This document shows positions 7,101-10,211 of a DNA stretch of 10,211 bases, piece after piece. Source of the DNA: SPCO01 sp964427285. Lineage in GTDB: Bacteria; Chloroflexota; Limnocylindria; Limnocylindrales; CSP1-4. The position numbers and the translations under genes are program-made. Position 1 is the first letter of the stretch. Each line of letters starts with the position of its first letter. Where the stretch lies: positions 1 through 10,211 of the forward strand of contig CAYRTS010000096.1 in the NCBI GenBank assembly GCA_964427285.1, read 5' to 3'. Below the pieces are notes generated by a model. It searched no databases and was not told the DNA's origin. It saw only the letters and a program-made list of their open reading frames with translations.

Positions 7101-7981
7101 CTATGGCGATCGTGACCATGGAGGACCTCCAGGGCAGCGTCGAGGTCGTCGTCTTCCCGCGTCTCTTTGAACAAAGCGGCCCGACCTGGCGAGACGGGGC
7201 AATCCTGCTGGTGGCAGGCAAGGTGGACCACAAGTCCGAGGAGGTCTCGCTTCTGGCTGACTTCGTCCTCGATTGGGACGAGGCGTCCGCCGCTGGTCCG
7301 GAGCCCTTCGCCCGCCAGGTCGCCGCGGCCGATCGAAGTTCGGGACGTCGGGCGCCTGGGAGCGGTGGGCGCGGCGGGAACGGCGAGCGATATGGCGGGC
7401 CGCCGCGATCCGGGGCGCCCGGATCGCCCGGATCGGCGACAACCATGCGACCCGTGGTGGCGGTTGGACCGGGACCGGGCGCGAGCGAGTCGGTCGCGCT
7501 GGGTTCAGGCTCGGTTGCCATGCCGTTCGTGTCGCCCCGGCGGGGCGGTGGCTCGCCTCCGGTCGATCTCCCTGCCATCGCGCCAGCGGCACCCATGGCC
7601 GCCCATCTCGACCTGCCGGGCGGTGTTCGGCCGTCCGAAGATCACGATGAGCCGGCCATCCCGGACGAGGCGCGTCAGCAGATCGTTGCCGGCAACGACG
7701 CCGACACACCAGTCGACGCCGGACCGACCACCGTGCTGCATGTCCGGTTCGCCGCGATCGCCGGGAGTGATCGAGTGATCGGGGCCATGGAGGCATTCCG
7801 CTCCGTGTTGCGGGCTCGTCCCGGCGACACCCGGGTGGTGATCCATCTGCCAGCCCCCGGCGGGGGAGCGTCACTCCCGATGGAGCTGCGCAGCGGCGTC
7901 GCCTACGACACCGAACTCCTCGCCGAGATCACCCGCCGCCTTGGCGAAGGCCTCGTCGAGATCCACCTTGCGACCGCGTAG
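4106..7981 (+). CDS. dnaE: DNA polymerase III alpha subunit (DnaE)
   Basis: This 1291-residue enzyme is the replicative DNA polymerase. The N-terminal PHP domain carries HLHVHS (H13, H15), D22, ITDHG (D46, H47), E72, H93, C143 and NDLHY (D211, H213), the metal-ligand set of PHP domains that proofread. The polymerase core has PDIDVDFED with D401 and D403, and the third catalytic Asp D554 in LKFDFLGL. YGIFVYQED (669-677) and YGFNKAHATCYG (742-753) belong to the fingers region. QTSLFDL at 906-912 is a beta-clamp-binding motif, and an OB fold starts near 979. Residues about 1061-1207 form a Gly/Pro/Ser/Ala-rich linker before the C-terminal domain (1209-1291). The frame is open back to ATG 3992, but GTG 4106 is preferred: MTTLAPNDFSHLHVHSEFS is the usual DnaE beginning, the 38 extra residues would be atypical, and a TACCAT hexamer lies 8 nt upstream. 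There is no intein. Confidence 0.98.
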   Translation: MTTLAPNDFSHLHVHSEFSLLDGLGRITELVDAAAHAGMDSMAITDHGALYGAVAFYQAAKNKGIKPIIGVETYVAPRSMTSKEGKADSQPFHLILLAKDYKGYQNLCRLVTDAHIDGYYYKPRIDHEHLAKYSEGLIGLSACLGGEVARALEVDDWELARKVAGEYGDIFGKDGFFLELQDHGLAEQRRLNEQLLRLGPEVGLPLVVTNDLHYVREDQSEAHDVLLCVGTGNNLDTPNRLRFETPEFYLKSAAQMAALFPGNLDAIRNTRRIAEMTDIELPLGQLRIPHFPVPDGHTTETWLRAECQRGLERRYGTVTVELQTRLDYELGVILSMGYAGYFLIVADFIAFARQQGIQTTCRGSAPGSIVTYTLGITPVDPILYQLPFERFLNPDRVTMPDIDVDFEDGRREEVIAYVGRKYGQDHVAQIITFGTMLARAAIRDVGRVLGHSYGDVDRIAKAVPNQLGIRLDEALQSAALKEQVDADPGVKRIIDFARHLEGVARNASTHAAGVVISREPLTELMPLQKATNSDGLMTQYEMHAIEALGLLKFDFLGLSNLTILRQAVDLVRANRGIEIDLDTIPLDDATTFELLASGETTGVFQLESAGMRRYVRDLRPTSVYDLAAMVALYRPGPMDNIPAYIRRKHGQEPVTYLHPLLEPYLEKTYGIFVYQEDIMSAAIALGGFTGPEADTLGYAIRKKKSAVLRAQKEKFVTQAAERGVAANVIDAVFKAFEPFERYGFNKAHATCYGLIAYQTAYMKANHTVDYMTAVLTAFRSNEEKVAAAVAECRRMGIEVLPPDVHTSHLEFTVEGDAIRFGLLAVKNVGQGAIESVIAARDEGGPFRSLTDFCTRIDLRLGNRKVLEALAKVGALNAFGHPAQILLGLEDAVAAAQATQRDRVSGQTSLFDLGAADATASERPLPAATEVPVRERLRWEKELLGLYLSEHPMGEVAARLPQFVTAYSTDLRDESLDGQRVVVAGIVTGRRMVVTKAKATMAIVTMEDLQGSVEVVVFPRLFEQSGPTWRDGAILLVAGKVDHKSEEVSLLADFVLDWDEASAAGPEPFARQVAAADRSSGRRAPGSGGRGGNGERYGGPPRSGAPGSPGSATTMRPVVAVGPGPGASESVALGSGSVAMPFVSPRRGGGSPPVDLPAIAPAAPMAAHLDLPGGVRPSEDHDEPAIPDEARQQIVAGNDADTPVDAGPTTVLHVRFAAIAGSDRVIGAMEAFRSVLRARPGDTRVVIHLPAPGGGASLPMELRSGVAYDTELLAEITRRLGEGLVEIHLATA

Positions 7982-7999
7982 CCACCAGGCGCCCCACCG

Positions 8000-8029
8000 G
8001 CGCTGCGCCTAGTTCGCTCCGCGCAGCGC
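8000..8029. terminator. Hairpin between convergent dnaE and TerB-like genes
   Basis: GCGCTGCGC (8000-8008) and GCGCAGCGC (8021-8029) form a perfect 9-bp stem with a 12-nt loop. It fills the 49-bp gap between the two stop codons exactly, and an alternative stem AGGCGC/GCGCCT (7987-7992 with 8005-8010) overlaps it. The position fits a bidirectional terminator for both genes, though no T-tract is present on either side. Confidence 0.5.
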
Positions 8030-8030
8030 G

Positions 8031-8600
8031 TCAGCCGCCGCGCGTCACGCGCCGGATCTGCCGGACCGACGACAGCAGCTCGTGGTGCTCGGCCCGAATT
8101 GCGTTGAGCGCCGGGGCCTCAATGTCCAGCTCACCGGCGATCTGGTTCAGGACTCCGGTTTCCTGGGCGGAGATCGTGCCGTCGACCGCGCCGACCACAA
8201 AGCAGGCGCGCATCACGTCGATCCGCTGCGCCTCAGTGGCGAGCGCCTTGAATTCGCGCGTCACGACGTAGTCTTCCGTCCCGCCGACGGTCCGTGCCTG
8301 GAGCTTCGCCATCTGCGCCACAAGTACCGCTGTTGCCTCATCAAGCGCGCCGTCGCGCTGCAGTTCACGCTCGATGGCCGCCGTTTCCTCGTCGGTGATG
8401 TCGAGATCGGCGTGGGCCGCACGGGCCAGCGTGTAGGCCGCCGACGCGATCAAGCGCGCGCGCTCCGGCGGCATCGCGTCCAACCGGGCGACGATCCGCC
8501 GGACGGTGGCGGTCTCGCCAGCGATCTGGTCCTCTGCCAGGGTATGGCGTGGGCCGTCGGTGGTCGAGGTACTGGTGGGCGTCAGAAACCGGCGGAACAT
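8031..8600 (-). CDS. TerB-like (tellurite resistance TerB/DjlA-fold) protein
   Basis: This 189-residue, mostly helical protein has two TerB-type acidic motifs. The first is ARAAHADLDITDEETAAIERELQ (60-82) with D65, D67, D70, E71 and E72. The second is VGAVDGTISAQETGVLNQIAGEL (136-158) with D140 and E147. In TerB domains these paired D/E motifs bind divalent metal. Residues 1-45 are a low-complexity, probably flexible N-terminus, with no signal peptide or membrane helix. TerB-like domains occur in tellurite resistance, stress and membrane-associated systems, but as a lone domain beside dnaE no specific role can be given. No other ter genes are present. ATG 8600 is supported by GGAGA 9 nt upstream. 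It converges with dnaE and diverges from the amidohydrolase gene. Confidence 0.85.
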   Translation of the reverse strand: MFRRFLTPTSTSTTDGPRHTLAEDQIAGETATVRRIVARLDAMPPERARLIASAAYTLARAAHADLDITDEETAAIERELQRDGALDEATAVLVAQMAKLQARTVGGTEDYVVTREFKALATEAQRIDVMRACFVVGAVDGTISAQETGVLNQIAGELDIEAPALNAIRAEHHELLSSVRQIRRVTRGG

Positions 8601-8642
8601 CGTTGTGGGTCTCCGTTCGGCAGGGAGCGCGGCGAAGTGCCG

Positions 8643-8648
8643 AGTCTA
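8643..8648 (-). promoter_or_regulatory. Candidate -10 hexamer TAGACT for TerB-like gene
   Basis: TAGACT on the minus strand lies about 43 bp upstream of the ATG at 8600, which would give a leader of roughly 35 nt containing the GGAGA ribosome binding site. The -35 region is not convincing. Confidence 0.35.
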
Positions 8649-8697
8649 ATCGTCATCCGCCTGGAGGAGAGCGAGGACACTGCAGTCTCGCGGCGGG

Positions 8698-8703
8698 TAC
8701 CCT
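8698..8703 (+). promoter_or_regulatory. -10 hexamer TACCCT, leaderless amidohydrolase
   Basis: TACCCT is followed by 7 nt and then GTG at 8711, so transcription would begin at the start codon or one base before it. No Shine-Dalgarno sequence precedes the GTG at the usual distance; a GGAGGAG at 8662-8668 is too far away. This is the clearest leaderless layout in the window. Confidence 0.55.
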
Positions 8704-8710
8704 GTCGCGC

Positions 8711-9937
8711 GTGCGGCACGTCTTCTCGAACGTCCGACTTATTGATGGAGCGAGCGACGCTGCCCGCGACGGCGTCGACGTGGTCGTTGATGGCGAGTTG
8801 ATCACGGCGGTCGTCCCGCACGGGACGCCCTGGCCCGCGCCAACCCCGGCCGCGCCGAGCAGCACCGCCCCGACGATCATCGACGGCGCCGGGTGCACCC
8901 TCCTGCCGGGTCTGATCGATGCCCACGCCCACTACACCTTTGACCCGACCGAGGGCTCGATCGCCGCGATCGCCCGACGGAGCGACGCTGAGATCGTCCT
9001 TGCTGCTGCCGGTCACGCGGCCAGGGCCTTGCGAGCCGGGATCACGACGGCGCGTGGAGCCGGGTCCATCCGCAACCTCGAGTTGGTCCTGCGCGACGCC
9101 ATCGCCGCCGGTCAGGTCCCCGGCCCCCGGCTCGTCGGCGCGGGCTCGGCGATCGGGATCACCGGGGGTCACGGGCACCAGTTTGGGATCGAGGCGGACG
9201 GCGAACTCGCGCTTACGAGGGCGGTTCGCCAGCAGGTTCGCGACGGCGCCGACGTCATCAAGATCGTCGCCTCCGAGGCGGCCATGCTCACCACTACCGG
9301 GCTCGCCCCCGGCCAGCTCGTCTACGGCGACGCAGAGTTGACCGAGTCCGAGATCGGCGCGATCGTCGCAGAGGCGCGCCGGCTCCACGTTCGGGTCATG
9401 AGCCACGCCCAGGGCTCGGAGTCGGTCATCGCATCGGCGCGCGGCGGCGTGGACAGCATCGAACACGCCTGGCTGGCGGATCGAGCGGCCATCGAGGCCC
9501 TCGCCGCTTCGGGGGCCTTTCTCGTGCCGACGCTCGTCGTCACCGACGTCAATCGCGACCTGCCCGGACTCACCCCGACGCAGCGCGAACGCCAGGAGCT
9601 CATCGAACGCCGCCATCGCGCCTCGACCGAGGCCGCGATCGAGCTCGGCGTCCCGATCGCGACCGGTACCGACACCGGCGAAGTCGGCGTGACCGCGGAC
9701 ATGGTCTGGCGCGAGATCGTCCTGCTCCACGACCACGGGGCCTCCCCGATGGCGGCCATCAAGGCGGCCACGAGTGCCGCGGCCCGGCTACTGGGCCTCG
9801 ATGCCGAGATCGGGACAGCGGCGCCAGGCAAGCGAGCCGATCTCATCATGGTTGATGGCGATCCACTCGCTGATCTGGCTCGGTTCCAGGCGCCGCGCGT
9901 CGTGATGCAGGCCGGCCGAGTCGTCCCGCTCGCCTGA
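8711..9937 (+). CDS. Metal-dependent amidohydrolase (imidazolonepropionase / Xaa-Pro dipeptidase-like)
   Basis: This 408-residue enzyme of the amidohydrolase superfamily has a TIM barrel flanked by a small beta-sandwich made of both ends. Active-site motifs are all present: LIDAHAHYTF with H72 and H74 binding metal, IKIVAS with K184 (probably the carbamylated lysine bridging two metals), SHAQG with H232, IEHAW with H252 and TGTDTGE with D321. ITGGHGH (150-156) is an extra His cluster typical of the subgroup that includes cyclic imide and Xaa-Pro dipeptidase-like enzymes. The C-terminus (GTAAPGKRADLIMVDGDPL) is the standard closing strand of the sandwich domain. The substrate cannot be read from sequence; cleavage of an amide, cyclic imide or dipeptide is likely. 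There is no signal peptide, so it is cytoplasmic. The frame is open back to 8549, but GTG 8711 starts exactly at the first domain strand (RHVFSNVRLIDG) and fits the TACCCT hexamer. Confidence 0.92.
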   Translation: MRHVFSNVRLIDGASDAARDGVDVVVDGELITAVVPHGTPWPAPTPAAPSSTAPTIIDGAGCTLLPGLIDAHAHYTFDPTEGSIAAIARRSDAEIVLAAAGHAARALRAGITTARGAGSIRNLELVLRDAIAAGQVPGPRLVGAGSAIGITGGHGHQFGIEADGELALTRAVRQQVRDGADVIKIVASEAAMLTTTGLAPGQLVYGDAELTESEIGAIVAEARRLHVRVMSHAQGSESVIASARGGVDSIEHAWLADRAAIEALAASGAFLVPTLVVTDVNRDLPGLTPTQRERQELIERRHRASTEAAIELGVPIATGTDTGEVGVTADMVWREIVLLHDHGASPMAAIKAATSAAARLLGLDAEIGTAAPGKRADLIMVDGDPLADLARFQAPRVVMQAGRVVPLA

Positions 9938-9956
9938 TGTAGCGATCCTCGGATGC

Positions 9957-9982
9957 CGCCATCGAGTCTCTCCTCGACGGCG
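9957..9982 (+). terminator. Hairpin after the amidohydrolase gene, candidate terminator
   Basis: CGCC and TCGAG pair with CTCGA and GGCG around a 6-nt loop (TCTCTC), with one A-C mismatch between the two stem parts. It starts 19 nt after the stop codon and lies before the tRNA promoter. No T-tract follows. Confidence 0.4.
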
Positions 9983-10047
9983 ACGCGTACCGGCTACCCT
10001 CGCCGGTTGCCGAGTCCCAATCGATCATCAGATGTGAACGGATGTGC

Positions 10048-10078
10048 TATTCTGATGGACATCCGGCTCGGATATAGT
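10048..10078 (+). promoter_or_regulatory. Tandem -10 elements upstream of tRNA-Leu
   Basis: TATTCT at 10048-10053 is preceded by TG one base upstream (TGCTATTCT, an extended -10 form). TATAGT lies at 10073-10078. From the second, transcription would begin about 2 nt before the mature tRNA 5' end; from the first, about 27 nt before. Possible -35 elements (TCATCA at 10025, TTCTGA at 10050) are weak. Confidence 0.45.
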
Positions 10079-10086
10079 GGGGGTCC

Positions 10087-10173
10087 GCGGCGATGCTGGA
10101 ATTGGCAGACAGGGCAGACTCAAACTCTGCTGTTCGTGAGGACGTGTGGGTTCAAGTCCCACTCGCCGCACCA
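10087..10173 (+). tRNA. tRNA-Leu, anticodon CAA
   Basis: An 87-nt cloverleaf with an encoded CCA end. The acceptor stem GCGGCGA pairs with TCGCCGC, followed by discriminator A and CCA. The D-arm contains TGGAATTGGCAGA, as is usual for leucine tRNAs. The anticodon stem GCAGA/TCTGC encloses CTCAAAC with CAA at 10121-10123, reading UUG. A long variable arm with a GTTC/GGAC stem marks class II tRNA, and the T-arm is GTGGG-TTCAAGT-CCCAC. All parts are intact. Confidence 0.96.
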
Positions 10174-10187
10174 GAATTCGATGACCC

Positions 10188-10202
10188 CGGCATCCAGTGC
10201 CG
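10188..10202 (+). terminator. Small hairpin after tRNA-Leu, possible terminator
   Basis: CGGCA pairs with TGCCG around TCCAG, 14 nt after the tRNA CCA end. The stem is only 5 bp and the window ends 9 bases later, so no T-tract can be checked. Confidence 0.25.
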
Positions 10203-10211
10203 AGCTACGCC

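Noticed and set aside
8031..8600. Tellurite-resistance operon
   Set aside because: Only one TerB-like domain is present; no terA, terC, terD or terE-like gene is nearby.
8582..9736. Long minus-strand open frame (384 codons) opposite the amidohydrolase
   Set aside because: It is antisense to a gene with complete active-site motifs, has no recognisable domain and has shadow-type composition.
10004..10087. Leaderless-type signal TACCCT followed by TTG near 9989-10003, before the tRNA
   Set aside because: The frame behind it runs directly into the tRNA gene and shows no protein-like sequence.

Overview
The window is a GC-rich bacterial chromosomal segment with seven protein genes (one cut by the left edge) and one tRNA gene. 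Three genes start 6 to 8 nt after a TAnnnT hexamer with no ribosome binding site, which suggests leaderless mRNAs. Four others have or may have a Shine-Dalgarno sequence. This mix, the GC content and a long DnaE1-type polymerase with an intact PHP site fit Chloroflexota or an actinobacterium-like lineage. That placement is inference; no rRNA or other decisive marker is present.

Left part (1-3269), metabolic genes. The C-terminal folate-binding part of a GcvT/dimethylglycine-dehydrogenase-like protein (+) converges on a small NTF2/SnoaL-fold protein (-). Further right, on the minus strand, are a class III aminotransferase of the glutamate-1-semialdehyde-aminomutase type and a one-domain cupin. 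The set looks like amine or amino-acid catabolism, but no substrate can be read from the sequence.

Middle (3270-8033). A 118-residue protein of unknown function is followed by a nested hairpin, then a strong 12-bp-stem hairpin, then dnaE (1291 aa, start GTG at 4106). DnaE has all three polymerase aspartates, the PHP metal ligands, a clamp-binding motif, an OB fold and a long Gly/Pro/Ser/Ala-rich linker before its C-terminal domain. A TerB-like gene converges on dnaE, with a 9-bp-stem hairpin between the two stop codons.

Right part (8034-10211). An amidohydrolase with a leaderless GTG start is transcribed divergently from the TerB-like gene. It is followed by a hairpin and a complete tRNA-Leu(CAA) with encoded CCA.

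The most unusual observation is that the dnaE promoter and first codons have a diverged copy about 2.8 kb upstream (1261-1337). There the motif TACCAT-n-ACCTCCC is followed by a reading frame beginning MTTIAPNDFTQLH, against MTTLAPNDFSHLH in DnaE. A third copy of the promoter part alone lies at 2836-2872. I see no CRISPR array, insertion sequence, rRNA gene or obvious defence or phage system. No stretch over 300 bases lacks a gene; the longest gap is 3270-3551.
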